NCBI GenBank assembly: GCA_002007465.1
Contig: LNAC01000018.1
Span: 2,617,632 to 2,681,631 of the forward strand
Direction of reading: 5' to 3'
Source: Ailurus styani
Taxonomy: Eukaryota > Chordata > Mammalia > Carnivora > Ailuridae
Length of the DNA: 64,000 nucleotides
Below, one piece after another: positions 44,462 through 56,235 of the stretch (positions are counted from its first letter, which is position 1; each line of letters starts with the position of its first letter). The position numbers and the translations under genes were made by a program. The notes under the pieces are model-generated. The model did not search any database. It saw only the letters and a program-made list of their open reading frames with translations, and was not told the origin of the DNA.

Positions 44462-44615
44462 CATTAAAGAATGCAGACTTTGAAGTCAGACTTAGATTTT
44501 AATCCGAGATCCACCACTTGCCGGCTCTGTGTTTGGGGGCAATTTATTTAACCTTTCTGAGACCTAGTTGCCTCATCTGTAAAATGAGATAGAGAAGACA
44601 TCTCTAATGTCTCAT
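44462..44615 (-). mobile_element. MIR, well preserved
   Basis: In order: 'cagactttgaagtcagact', 'aatccgagatccaccactt', 'aacctttctgagacctagtt', 'gcctcatctgtaaaatgaga'. One of the clearest MIRs in the window. Confidence 0.9.
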
Positions 44616-44679
44616 CCCCTCCACCTGCCTGTGACATCAGCTACAGCTGTGGGGGACAGTTTCATGCCCACCCAGACTC

Positions 44680-47105
44680 ACTTGTGCTGGCAGTGTCCCA
44701 CCAGCTGTCCCTTATATTCGTTACTTTGGAGAAGGGGTCCCCAGTCCACTGAACTTCTCTATGCTGCCCTGATGCATCTTGGCCCTAAATCTGGGTAGGA
44801 TTTATTTCCCACCCTCTAGAGTGAATGCATCATACTTACCCCTTCTTGCCCATTTGGTCTCATTAAAAAGACATCATTGTGGGCGCCTGGGTGGCTCAGT
44901 GGGTTAAAGCCGCTGCCTTCGGCTCAGGTCATGATCCCAGGGTCCTGGGATCGAGGCCCACATCGGGCTCTCTGCTCAGCAGGGAGCCTGCTTCCTCCTC
45001 TCTCCTCTCTCTCTGCCTGCCTCTCTGCTTACTTGTAATCTCTCTCTCTGTGTCAAATGAATAAATAAAATCTTTTAAAAAAAAAAAAAGACATCATTGC
45101 TATGGTCCACTATGGTGACATTCTGCAGAATTGCCCAGGTGGTCTAGGTCCCTTCAGACAACATCAGGATGGAAGGCAGAGAGTCAACGTGGCCCCGATG
45201 CAAGACACCAGCGTGTCCTGTTCTCTGCTCCATGTGATGTGAACTGCCCTTGATTCTCCTTGCTGATACAGGGAAGGAGGCAATAAAGAGATCACAATTG
45301 TGCACCATGTCCTGGAGTCCGTGCTGATCTGCTTCAGCAAAGATAGCATACTTAGCACAACAGCAACAATTGGGGCTACTACTTAGTGAAATCTGTGGTC
45401 ACTTATGTTCATCAGCCATTTTACACAGTTTAGTAATGACCAGGCTGGGAACTTAAAAGGGAAGATGACAAAATCCCCCATCTCTGCAATCTTTCTTCCC
45501 AGAAAGTGGCACTGATTCCTACCATCCACCCTGGGATACAGTCGTGTATCTGACATGCTGTCCTGGCCAGGGAGCGGGGGCAGTTTTAGAGACGTCCCAC
45601 TGGATTTCCTTACTGTATTAGCTCTCATAGGTCAAGGAACCAATATCGGGGTTCTACCATCTCCCAAGTATCTCCACTCCAGCCAGTGCTCGGGCACAGA
45701 GAGAGAAGCACAGTGCACCCAGGAACCCCAGTGAGTTCACGGTGAGCTACCGCTAGGCCAGGGCTCCATTATTACCTGGGTTCCAAACCCCTCACTCCAA
45801 TGGCACAGGGGGTGGCACATAATGGTATTTTGAGTCACCAATTTTCAGTGTCAGTTCAGACCCTGTGGCCAACAATTCTTCAAATTCTTTGCTAGTCCCC
45901 CTTTCTCATGCTCAATTACACAAGTAATGGCCATGGATTTTTCCTGAAAAGGACTGGTGGATAGACTCCCAAATACATTCGCCATAATGTTGCAGATCTC
46001 CAGTCAATGGCTCAGGTCCAGAAATAGGGCAGAGAATCATATAGCCTTTTACCGGAGGCAGCTGTCTTAGTCCCCTGATCGTCCATGCATGATCTCTTCT
46101 CATTGCCTGAAGTAGGCAACCCACCGTTGGCCTCCCGTCTGTCTTGCCTCTAGGAACCCTGTGTTCTATCACGGTCTCAACAGCCTCTGACTGTGGGTCA
46201 GGCCCTCCTGACTGCCCGCTGATTTTGCTGCTCATTCCAATAATCATGCCTGGTTCCAATAATCAGGTTCTGGAGGTCACACGCCACCACCTGACCTCTA
46301 TTATTTGGGGATCCCATAATCCCTGTAGGTATCAGGGAGCCCAGTTCTGCAGCAGCATCTCCTACTGTCAGAAAAGCTGGTGCCCCCCTCACCAGCTCAT
46401 TCCTTATCGCCTCCATAAGGAGCGTGTTCTCCCGGGCCTCCCCCAGAACAGTGGGCCGGCGGGTCTTCCTGACCCTGGGAGCCACGCTCTAGCTTGCCCA
46501 CTGCTCTGGGCCTTTCGACTTCTTCCTTCTCTAACATCTCTACTTCACGTGGAGCACTGCTCTTCCTAAGCTTCTAAAATCCATCTTGAAAGCGTGTTAG
46601 CACCGTCTCTTGGGTTCCTTGCCAGGCGTTAAATCCTGCATTACGGAAGAGTACTTTCATATCAACACCTGCTCTTACCCAGCTTTCTTTTCCTCTTCTC
46701 ATGATCTGGCCCCTCAGGATTCAGTTCTGTGCCTACTTCCTGCCTGGAGGTATCCGCCAGATCCGGTAGCTCCTTCAGGGAATAGTCCCTCTCCTCCCTT
46801 AGCAGGCTCCACACAGTTGGGATTTGACTCTTGGTGTCCATCAGATAGTCAGAAGGGAGGTGGAGGCAGGTTCTCTGTTGTGGGAAGGATTTCCTTAAAT
46901 GTTGCCCCAGAGGCCCTGTGGCTTGTGCCTGGGTGGTTTTTCACTTTGAGACAGTCATTATCCCACTTCGGAGAAATCTATGGGCTCAGCTACAGTCATT
47001 CATTTCCATAGTCCTTCTACTCACCACTTGCCTCAATTTGCAGAGACCCTGCTCCAGCCATTGCAATTCCCTCCACCCATATCCCACCCTGGTTCACTGG
47101 CGAGA
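44680..47105 (-). mobile_element. Endogenous retrovirus (ERVL-type) internal region, pol and gag remnants
   Basis: The minus strand reads as class III/ERVL-like retroviral sequence. Near 45847-45879 the protease active-site region reads ELLATGSELTL, where family members carry Asp in the DTG motif, so the catalytic Asp is Ala here. Left of it (about 44690-45300) the text matches the ERVL reverse transcriptase region at the nucleotide level ('tcagcaaggagaatcaaggg', 'gtctgaagggacctagacc' on the minus strand). Right of it (46000-47100) is probably gag and leader. Stops and frameshifts break all frames, a young SINE (44880-45084) splits pol, and no long terminal repeat was found at either end. An inert fossil. 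Confidence 0.78.
44865..45099 (+). mobile_element. CAN-SINE, mustelid-type, with perfect 15-bp target-site duplication
   Basis: Element 44880-45084, near-consensus. Flanks aaaaagacatcattg at 44865-44879 and 45085-45099 are identical. It sits in the ERVL reverse transcriptase region. Confidence 0.98.
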
Positions 47106-47106
47106 A

Positions 47107-47138
47107 GTTTTATTTTTTATTTTTTCTTAAATTTATTT

Positions 47139-47180
<42 letters not shown>

Positions 47181-47320
47181 ACAAGCAGGGGGAGTGGGAG
47201 AGGGAGAAGCAGACTTCCTGTCGAGCTGGGAGCCTGATGTGGGGCTTGATCCCAGGACCCCAGGATCGTGACCTGAACCGAAGGCAGATGCTTAACGACT
47301 GAGCCCCCCAGGTGCCCCTG
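47107..47320 (-). mobile_element. CAN-SINE with (GA)n
   Basis: Antisense copy about 47116-47318 with 18 GA units at 47143-47179 and core 'ccaggaccccaggatcgtg'. It abuts the right end of the ERVL remnant. A faint flanking similarity (aagtttta/gagtttta) may be a decayed duplication. Confidence 0.94.
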
Positions 47321-47469
47321 CAGTGAGTTTTAATAATCATGAACTTAGAGCATGCCAGGCACTAAACCTTCCTTCTATACCAGTGATGGGCTCTTTGCTG
47401 ACAGCCAGAGAGCAAATGACCCCTCTCCCAATTCCCACTTCCAACTTCCTAGGACCACTTCCGACACCA

Positions 47470-47830
47470 GCTGTCCTGGTTTAGATTCCCTGAAAGCAGA
47501 CTCTGAGCTGGAGAAGTGTCTGCAGAAAGTTCTTCAGGCAGAGCTTTTAGCAGACACACCTGTAAGGAAGCGAGAGGACAGGACTGGGAAGGAGAGAGCT
47601 GACCCCCATTGAGGGTGCTTCTGGGACCTCAGCTGATCCCACAGAGAGCTCTGAGCTGGGACGGCCCTTCACAGGGTCTCAAAGTGAGGCAAGGGAGCTG
47701 GGCCTTTTCCTTCCCACATCAGCCAGTCATGGGCTGCCCTCTGTCATGGGCTGGGCCTCACCTTGGTGGGAAGCAGCAACTTGTGGCCGAGGACAGTTGC
47801 CAGCGAGGGAAGGAGCTGTGAGACATCAAT
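47470..47830. mobile_element. Ancient interspersed repeat, family unresolved
   Basis: 'ttccctgaaagcagactctg', 'agctggagaagtgtctgcag' and 'gacagttgccagcgaggga' resemble the same old dispersed family as at 60985. No frame. Confidence 0.45.
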
Positions 47831-47904
47831 AACCAATATTCCCAGAAGCTGGGAACGGGTGTGAAGACTTTGAAGGGGGACCCGGGAGGGATGCTGCTGT
47901 TGCC

Positions 47905-48050
47905 AGCACAGTACCCATTTCATAGAGCTCTCGAGAGAACTGAATGAGATATAACATGCTAAGAGCTTAGCAATATCCCAGGCACTTGAAAAAAAAGTGC
48001 CTATTATCATTGTTACTTATGATAATAATTATAGTTACGATTTGTATACT
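47905..48050 (-). mobile_element. MIR relic
   Basis: 'gtacccatttcatagagctc', 'actgaatgagatataacatg', 'gcttagcaatatcccaggca' and 'cattgttacttatg' follow the antisense MIR 5' half. Confidence 0.8.
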
Positions 48051-50081
48051 ACTATTAGGCTGAACCATATACATCATCAACATTTAACCACGTCTGACCT
48101 ATAAATACGGAGTTTCATATGGCTCACCCTCGTAATAAATAAGAGCACTCAACCTCACACCCGTTCTACACACCTTATAGGGTCATTTGGGGGTCCACTA
48201 GAGATGGCACATGAAAAATGCTTCGTAAAGTGAAAAGTTCTGTTACAATGTTGACACACTAAATTATTTGTATTGTCTGTTTTTCTACTACAATAGCTAA
48301 TAGGATGGCTATATTCGGGCTTCCCCAGCCAATGATAAGTACACTGTTTTATCCCATTAAATACTCCGATTACAATTACTTTGATCCCTACTGGCCCACA
48401 CAAGAGCTCAGTGCCTGCAGAGTGTCCGGAGCTGTTTTGGAGAGCTCCTCAGTGCTGGGCTGTCCCAGCCCCCGACCTTCCCCTCCAGCCTCCTCAACAG
48501 GTCCCACACCCTCTAGGACTCCCTCCCCGGGGGACACGGCCATTCTCCGTGGGTGGCTGCCACCCCTGAGCCTCCAGTCTGGTCTTGTCTTAGCCACTCA
48601 ACTCCAAGCCTGGAGGCTCTTTTCTCAATGCCTCATACTTAATAGAAATCAGATCTGGCTTTCTTGCAGGAGCTGACCAGATTTGGGGGACACAGAAGAG
48701 GAGGAAAACAGAGCAATACTCACAACCTTGATTCATGTGGTTTTCCTCAGAGCCCACGGAGCCCACGCTAGTGTCCATGTAATCTCCTAGAGCTACTACC
48801 CATCGGCCCCAGCTTGCTCCATGTGGTGGGGTCCATCTCGGCCGCATCTCTAGAGTTCCCTCATAGGGAAGACTCAACCTTTTTCAAACAGAAGAGAGAG
48901 AGAGAGAGAGAGAGATTTCTCTGTCATCCCAAAGGCCCACAGCCTGAGTCCTCAATTTCTGCCCCATGACGGTCTTCCTCCCAGGATGACTGGCAATGGG
49001 AACTTTCCTTTGGTGGCATTCACCCCCCTCCCGAGCCCATGGTCTTGCACGCTGTGAATAGCAGGACATACAGAAATACAGAATGGCCCAAGATCAGTCC
49101 AGGCCAGGATATTGTGTATATAGGATGTGCGTCCAGCCCAGCCCGGTCCAGGCCCTTTTCACTGTTTCTCGTCTGGGAGACAATCATGTCTGAATAATGT
49201 GCTATCTGTAGTCCTCTAGATCAGAGTCCCCCAAATCTTCCAAAACATCTGTGCGAAGCACCCACAGTTACGTAAAGAACAAGCAACAGTTTATTGCCTG
49301 GTGTACTCTTGACTAAGACAGAACTGAGAAACCTTTCTCTACCCTCCATACACCCAAAAGAGCACAGTATTAGCCGACTGCCAGCCACATACGCTGCATA
49401 CACAAGGCCCCAGCTGCCATGAGCTTCTCAACCAGTGGGGGTGAGAGACATTACCTCATCCAGCCATCAGTAGAGCTGTGGTCAAAGGGACAAGGGCCCA
49501 TCCATATGATGGGAGGTCAGGACAGACTGAGCATTCTCTCCCTTCATTTGGTACTGCTAGGGATCTGCGGTCTGCAACTCCCAGTGAGCCCTGCCTCCTG
49601 GTATTCACACCCTTGTGCAATCCCCTCCTCATGTGTGTGAACGTGTGTGCATGAGCGTGGTGGCCGGGGCAGAGGTGGGGACCTGCTAGACCTAATGCCT
49701 TCTCCTAACAACTCAATTATGCAAAAGTGATGGACATCGCTTCCGAGATCAGGCTTTAAAAGTCCGGGACTTTCAACTGGCTTGTGTTCTTCCACAGGGC
49801 GCTGCTGTGCTGGAGGGCCCACGTGGCCAGGTCCAATGGCCCCAAGGGAACCGAATCTTGCCAACAACCTCATGAGTGAGCTTGGAGTCGGACCCCAGGG
49901 GAGCCTTGAGGCGGCTGTGAATCACACCAGCACCTTGAGGACAGCCTGGGAGGGACCCTGAGCAGATGACCTAGTTCAGCAGTGCCCACACTCCTGACCC
50001 ACAGAAACACAGATAGAAATGTGGTTGTGGCCAACCCCTAAGTTTGAGGGAAATTTGTTCTATGATTGAGACAGGGATAAT
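48051..50081. other. About 2 kb unassigned; small MIR-like piece and (GA)n
   Basis: 48200-48260 ('aatgcttcgtaaagtgaaa', 'gttctgttacaatgtt') is a possible antisense MIR piece. 48889-48915 is (GA)n. The rest is not recognised; frames at 48305-48676 and 49544-49873 have no domain. Confidence 0.45.
48889..48915. repeat. (GA)n microsatellite
   Basis: About 12 GA units, uninterrupted. Confidence 0.95.
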
Positions 50082-50341
50082 CTTCAAGGTATATTCTTTT
50101 TTTTTTTTTTTAAAGATTTTATTTATTTATTTGACACAGAGAGAGAGATCACAAGTAGGCAGAGAGGCAGGCAGAGAGACAGGGAGAGGAGGAAGCAGGC
50201 TCCCTGCTGAGCAGAGAGCCCGATGTGGGCCTCGATCCCAGGACGCTGAGATCATGACCTGAGCCGAAAGCAGAGGCTTTAACCCACTGAGCCACCCAGG
50301 CGCCCACTGAGCCACCCAGGCGCCCTTCAAGGTATATTCTT
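50082..50341 (-). mobile_element. CAN-SINE, mustelid-type, with a tandemly duplicated 20-bp head
   Basis: Element 50099-50324 antisense, flanked by identical cttcaaggtatattctt at 50082-50098 and 50325-50341. At its 5' end (right side) the unit cccactgagccacccaggcg occurs twice without spacer (50283-50302, 50303-50322), where normal copies have it once. Because the duplication lies inside the target-site duplications, it either arrived with the insertion or arose later by slippage. Confidence 0.97.
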
Positions 50342-50344
50342 AAG

Positions 50345-50620
50345 TAGAGAAATCAAGGTGCAGAAAACCATGTATAACACATCATTATTTGTATAAAAAG
50401 AGGGAATAGATCTCTATTTGTGTGTCCATGTCATCCATATATATGTCCCTATATATATTTATTTGCTTCTACATGTATAGAATATCCCTGAATATATTAT
50501 ATTCATAATTCTGGTTGCTTCCAGAGAGGGGACCTGGTGGTTGGGGGAGGGAGAATTTCCACTGTATACCTTTAATATCTTGACTTTGTATCATGTGGAA
50601 GGGTTGACTATTCAAAAAGA
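50345..50620 (+). mobile_element. Old L1M-type 3'UTR relic
   Basis: 'catgtataacacatcattat', 'gttgcttccagagagggga', 'atttccactgtataccttta' and 'gactttgtatcatgtgg' match the L1M 3'UTR end. The preceding SINE split it. Confidence 0.6.
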
Positions 50621-50631
50621 AGCACAAGAGG

Positions 50632-50830
50632 GGCGCCTGAGTGGCGCTGTCAGTTAAGCATCTGACTCCTGATTTCAGCTCAGGTCATGATCTCAGGGTC
50701 ATGAGATCGAGCCCTGTGTCAGACTCCACGCTGATGTGGGGCCTGCTTAAGATTCTCTCTCTCTCCCTCTGCCCCTCCCACACTTAAAAAATAAATAAGC
50801 ACAATATACATTAAAAGAATAAAAAAGAAT
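50632..50830 (+). mobile_element. CAN-SINE, diverged
   Basis: 'aggggcgcctgagtggcgct' head (insertion of C/G relative to consensus), core 'agctcaggtcatgatctcag', short CT arm and A-rich tail. Confidence 0.92.
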
Positions 50831-50929
50831 CCATCAATAAACCACCTGGGAAAAAGAAGCTGCAAATAAAAAATTTTAAAGCAATTAGTGAAGCTCCAAA
50901 CTGAGACACTGTGCATGCCTTCTATTCCC

Positions 50930-51165
50930 CACCTCCAAGTGCTGTCAACTCTGCTTCCCACCTCTTCCCATCTCTACTGCTCCTCCCCTGCACCAACCCA
51001 CAGGCACTGGGCCTGGACTATGGTAATGGCTCCATAACCATTCTCCTGGCTCCCACCCCTGTCTCCTGTCCTGACCTTGTGCCACACCCAGCCTCCAGAG
51101 GGGTCCCGAAAAATTAAAGATTAGATCAAGTCACTCCTCTTCTTCAAACTGGAGTTTTCAGGCCA
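50930..51165. mobile_element. Ancient interspersed repeat, family unresolved
   Basis: 'ggcctggactatggtaatgg', 'ctccataaccattctcctgg' and 'agattagatcaagtcactcc' recall an old repeat reading '...ctggactactgcaacagcct... gatcatgtcactcc'. Confidence 0.5.
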
Positions 51166-51224
51166 AATTTTCACTTTCTCTTTTAGCATATTTGGTATAG
51201 GGGAGGGCTTCCAATTTTAGAAAT

Positions 51225-51400
51225 GCTCCTGAAAAAACGAAGGGAGAGAGGAACTAATATGTATCAAACAGCTTATGTAAAGCAGACTTTGTATATACTG
51301 TGCTATTTCCTCTTTGTAACAGCCCTATAGTCTGGGCACAATGACTGTCCCCGTTTTACAGATGAGGAGAGTCGAGGTCAAGAGGCTGCAGTACACATCC
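51225..51400 (+). mobile_element. MIR, well preserved
   Basis: 'atatactgtgctatttcctc', 'tttgtaacagccctatagtc' and 'cgttttacagatgaggagag' give the MIR core in order. Confidence 0.85.
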
Positions 51401-51734
51401 ATGGGGATTGTCTGCTCAGTGTCCCCGTCTTCTGGAATTACGCCCCCTTGGCTCCATCCCCTTGCTTTATTGAAAGAGCTGCCATCATCAGCAATTGTCT
51501 GCCTCCTGGCCACAGCTGATTGGTCCAAGGGCAGACATCTGGCCCAGTGTGGGCAGCAGAGCCCTCCCTGTCCGGAGGGATTTCTTCCCTGGGCTGCTGA
51601 CAGCTGCAAAGAGACCCAGCGAGCTAGAGCAGGACAAGGGACCTTTGACAACCATCACTCTTGGCTAAGGAGATGCCAACCTGTGGTGGCCAAAACTCCT
51701 TGGACCAGGGAACCCGGCTGCTCCTCCCACTTCA

Positions 51735-51975
51735 GCCCCTAAATCAAGTTTGTCACTCTCCCTGTGCCTCAGTATCAGTGTCTATAAAATAACAGGAGTA
51801 GGGACCAGGGGGTGGTTTGAATTGGTGGAGATGATCTCCAAGGACCCTGACTTGCTGTGTGACCTTGGGAATTCTGTTTCCCATCTCTTGGCCCCTGTTT
51901 CTGCCACTGTAAAGGGAGAGTTGGGCATGATAGTAGATCATGATAGTAGATCATGGAGTGATGAGGTGATCTCTA
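51735..51975 (-). mobile_element. Two antisense MIR relics in tandem
   Basis: First copy 51735-51840 ('ctccctgtgcctcagtatc', 'tgtctataaaataacagg'), second 51845-51975 ('cttgctgtgtgaccttggg', 'ctgtttctgccactgtaaag'). The second ends with a 13-bp tandem duplication, catgatagtagat, at 51926-51938 and 51939-51951. Confidence 0.75.
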
Positions 51976-52829
51976 GAAGGATTTCCCAATTGAAAAAAAT
52001 CACAGTGTTATCCCATCAGGGGTAAGAGGCTGCCTCCCTTCTCCATAGGAGATAGATCTTTCCCCCTAAATTTTTGGCTAAGCCCCTCTTGGCCTCTTTA
52101 ATGAGAGGATGGCAGACCTTCTGACTGGGGATTCCTGACTTGGAGGGGGCCGAGCTCACCCAGAACAAATGAACCACAGAGATGAAAACCATTTGTGGTA
52201 TGGTGGGGACCCTGCCAGAGGCCCCTTAGCAGCCTGCCTCTTGCCAAGACCCGACCCCCCCCAACCCCCTCGGCACCCCTCTCCCCCCAGATTTGATTAA
52301 ATGTTACATTTCCCATCATGCACTTAGGCCTCCTGCTTGGAGGTTACTAGCTGCTCTTAAGAGTTCTTTATACAACTCCACTTGGGCTCCCGGCCACCAA
52401 ATTCTTCCTGCTCATGCATTACTTAGATTAGCTAAGGATGTTGGCATTTAGAGCCAAACTCTAGCATTTATCTCAGAAGGCCGCCTCATGACTGTTATTT
52501 CAATGCGGCACTTCTCCACAGGGATTGTTCTTTGTGATGTGAGGTGTTACATAGGCTCTCGCTGTATCTAGAAGTCCGCATATTTTTACAGTGAGTGGGC
52601 TCAGAGCACATTCTACCATTGACCTCGCACATGCAGTCAGTCTAGGAGATGAGGCGGCAGATCCCAACCACTTCTGTTCCCTGGCTCTTCTTCAGAGGAC
52701 CCCTCCTCGCCTCTCGGCTGAGGTGGAGCCTGCTTCATGTCCTCCCCTGCTCAGGATGCTGAGAGGCCCTCACATGGGTGTGACACTGGACAATTTATGA
52801 AATGTTCGCTGGCACTCGTCACCCTTCTG
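51976..52829. other. Unassigned non-coding stretch
   Basis: No named element or gene. Confidence 0.45.
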
Positions 52830-52985
52830 TGGTTTGGCATTGTACACATGAGGAGCCTAGGTCTCTCGGAGGAGAGATCTTTGTCAGCCCTAATGCAGAG
52901 CACAAAATGGCCATTATTTTCACTAAGCAGTCAAACTTCTTAGCTTTGAGTCTAGCGCTTTTTCCACTGTGCCACAACTGCCTAT
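52830..52985 (+). mobile_element. MIR relic
   Basis: 'ttgtacacatgaggagccta', 'agctttgagtctagcgct' and 'ttttccactgtgccacaact' match the MIR core and its 3' end. Confidence 0.7.
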
Positions 52986-53639
52986 TTTTTTTTTCTTTAA
53001 AAAAAGGAACCCAACATTGAGAAGTGGATGCCTTCGCCAAGATGGCCCATGCTGGATGTTAGGGCAAGGCTGAGCTGCTGTGATGACGAGACCTGATAGA
53101 ACCACAGCCTAGGGAGCAAAGGGGTTAATTTCCACTAACGCAGTCTGTCAAGCCCCAGGTTCCTTCCAAGCTGTTGCTCTGCCACCTCCAGGGCTTGCTT
53201 TTGGTCTCTATGACTGAGACTGGATTTGTGGCCACATCTGGGTTCTAGCTGGAGGGAACAGAAACGAGGAAGAGACATTCCATGATCTTAAGGCTTGAGT
53301 CCCCTAATATCACACATCACTCATACTCCACTGGAGAGAACCTGGTCACGGGGCCATCCTTAACCGCAAGGGGGGCGGGGGGAGTGGGAGATAGAATCTA
53401 GCCATGTTCCCGGGAAGGAAGGGAGCTGGATTTGGCTAGGTAACTAGCACAACTTCCCACACAAAGCTGTGAAAACCTTCAACTTTTGTACTCTCCTTGA
53501 CCCCCTCCCAAGAAAACAGCTCTTTCTCTCTCTCTTCTCTGTCTCTCTCTTAGCCTCTCTTGTACCTGAAAACCAACCACATAAGGACAACCTTCAGGTT
53601 TCTAAGGCCCTTTGGTCTTCTACCAATCAGCATTTCAGT
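52986..53639. other. Unassigned non-coding stretch
   Basis: T/A runs at 52983-53008, otherwise nothing named. Confidence 0.45.
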
Positions 53640-54062
53640 ATTTTTTTCATTCTTTCAATTACCATCCATCCTCTATACTGAGTACCTAATAGCATCATCT
53701 TTTTTTTAAAGATTTTATTTATTTATTTGTTGAGAAAGAGAGAGAGAGAGTAGGGGGAGGGGCAGAGAGAGGGAGAGAGAGAGTCCCAAGCAGACTCCAT
53801 GCTCAGCGCAGATCTGACACGGGGCTTGATCCCACAATTCTGAGATCATGACCTGATCCGAAATCAAGAGTTGGACACTCAACTGACTGAGCCACCCAGG
53901 GGCCCCAGCATTATCTTTAATCCTCAAAATACTTCCACTAAGAGTTCCATTATCCTTCTTTTATAAGAGAAGAAACTGAGACTCTGGAAAATTGTGTGAT
54001 CCAAAGTAGTGTCAGAATTCGAACCTGGTTCTGTCTGATTACAAAGCCCAAACTCTTCCTGC
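53640..54062 (+). mobile_element. MIR split by a SINE
   Basis: 'actgagtacctaatagcatc' to the left and 'ttaatcctcaaaatacttcc', 'agagaagaaactgagactct', 'agaattcgaacctggttctg' to the right of the SINE at 53703-53906 form one collinear MIR. Confidence 0.8.
53690..53918 (-). mobile_element. CAN-SINE inserted into a MIR
   Basis: Element 53703-53906 antisense with a GA-rich arm. Flanks agcatcatcttt and agcattatcttt (one mismatch) lie within MIR sequence. Confidence 0.95.
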
Positions 54063-55069
54063 CACATCATAATGATTGCAGACTGGTGGCTTTTGTTTGT
54101 AACTATAGCTTTTCTTTTTATCCAGAACTACCTTCTGAAGGTTGGATGCTGGTCTAAGAGCAAGATCTGCAGGACCCCAGGAGACAGGTCGGTGAGGGTT
54201 TGAAGCCTCATTGTAGGCCTCCCACATCGTCACAGGAGTGGTGTCCCCCTACCATCCCAGGAGAGTCAGATGTTGGGAGCATTTTTTTTCTTTCAGGACT
54301 ATGTTGCTGTTGCCATCTGGAAACTCTCCAAGACTGTGACCCAGACTCTTCACATTAAAAAACAATTCTTAGCAAAACCAAGGCACATGTTTTGGTTCCA
54401 GATATTGTTTTATAGAAAAAACTAATCTAATAAGAAAAACTTTTTTCAGAATCCTTGGAAAAGCCCATTTCTCTCATAATTCTTCGGCCAACATGATTCT
54501 CCTTGTGTTTTTGGGTGATCTTATAACTAACTTCTAGGATATCAATCCTGGGCCCCAGTGGTGAGGAAGGGCAGTGGATTTAATGTCTGGATGTGACAAC
54601 CTTATTCTCTGCTCTCATCAGTCAGCACAGGCAGAGTCTCCAGTTCTAGAATAGAGGAACACAGTGGTTATCTAGAATGAGGCCTATGCAACACTCTCCA
54701 TTTTTCTTACTGTATACACACCCCCACCTTGGGCTCATTCACTGGCTTGTCACCACTGTACCTCTGAGATGCTCCTGAGGACTCAACATTATTCTTTCAA
54801 CCAAACAGACATGTTATTCCTGAAAATATTCATCTGTGGGCCCTGGTGTTCCCTCTTGCATTACCTAAGGCAAATCTAATTCCTTTCCCATGCGACAGCT
54901 CTTTACATATAGGCCTGCTTCCAGAGGCTTCTCTTCCTCTGGGTGAACATCTTAGGTCCTTTAACCATTTCCTGGATAACACCTCTGAGTTTCCTAACCC
55001 CACAAACAGCTTCTCTACCCTCTTTCCATTTTATCCATCTTCCTTATATTGGACAGGAATCCTCCACTA
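54063..55069. other. Unassigned non-coding stretch
   Basis: No named repeat or gene. Frame 54846-55070 has no domain. Confidence 0.45.
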
Positions 55070-55530
55070 GCTGGTAATAGAAATCCAATTCAAATCAAGG
55101 ACTAACAAGCAAGAGGGGAGGGGTTGAGAATTTATTGGTTCACAAAGTTGAAAATTCCAGGAAATGGATCTTTGCCTTCAGGCATGGCTGGATCCAGGAA
55201 CTCAAAACAATGTTATCAGGACTCAACTTCGTTTTACCCATTTCTTAACCCTGCTTTCTTATATGTTGTCTTCATTCTCAAACATAAGCTCTCAAAGCAG
55301 TGAGTCATCATAACTCTAGGCTAACATTCTTCCAGTTTTGCACTTTCAGTGGAATGGCTGTATTTCTTTCCCTGTGGTTGCAACTAAAGTCCCAGAATTT
55401 TTTGGGTCTTATTTGCAGGCCTGGGTTGCTTGTGTTTCCTTGAAGCCAGAGGATAAGATAGATCACTCAGAACTACACAGATTGAGAGGAGGGAAGGAAG
55501 ACTCCCCAAAGGAAAATTCCATTGCTTTTA
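55070..55530. mobile_element. Ancient interspersed repeat, family unresolved
   Basis: 'gagaatttattggttcacaa', 'ggcatggctggatccaggaa', 'aacaatgttatcaggactca' and 'cttatttgcaggcctgggtt' are collinear with a common old mammalian repeat ('...gaatttattggctca... gctggatccaggggctcaaa...'). Confidence 0.6.
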
Positions 55531-55895
55531 AAAAGAAAGAAAAGAAAACAGATATCCACTCCATCACTCACCCTCTCAGCTATATCTGCTTCACTGTCTT
55601 ATCTTTCTATCCAACAGAGTGCTCAGCACAGTGGGGGGCAAAAATTGCTTGCTGAAGGGACAAGTCATACCCAGAGAAGGCCAGCTCTATGCAAATGAAG
55701 AAGATTGCCCCAGTGGGAGGCAAGTTACTCAACAAATACTTATTGAATGCATACTCTGCCCAGGCACTACTCTGGATGAATGAGCAAAACAGATAAAGCT
55801 CTTACCCCCAAGGAACCTACCTTCTAGTGGGGAGTGGGAGGAGAGACAATAGCAATCATAAGCAAATGACAAGGTAAGTATATAAAATGGCAGGA

Positions 55896-56235
55896 GATAC
55901 AAATTCTGACCCGTGTTACAATATGGATGAAACTTGAAGACATTATGCTAAGAGAAATAAGCCAGATACATGACTTCACTTACATGAGGTCTGTAGGTTA
56001 GTCATAGTCATAGAGACAGAAAGTCGAATAGTGGTTGCCAGGGGCTGGGTGGGAAGGAGGAGTGGAGAGTAGTGTTTAATGGGCATGGAGTTTCAGCTGG
56101 GGAAGATGAAAAATTTCTAGAAGTGGATGGTGCTGGTTGCACAGTGATGTGAATGCACTTACTGCCACTAAATTGTACACTTTAAAATGGTTAAAATGGT
56201 GAATTTCACATTCTATGTATTTTACCAGATTTTTT
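55896..56235 (+). mobile_element. L1 3'UTR, 5'-truncated
   Basis: 'gatgaaacttgaagacatta', 'gccaggggctgggtgggaag', 'cactaaattgtacactttaa', 'atgtattttaccagattttt'. A typical truncated L1 insertion (about 340 bp) into L2. Confidence 0.85.

Noticed and set aside
46144..46569. 141-codon plus frame and overlapping 95-codon minus frame
   Set aside because: Both lie in the antisense retroviral remnant. The plus frame is the wrong strand, and the minus frame is a gag-like relic without intact context.
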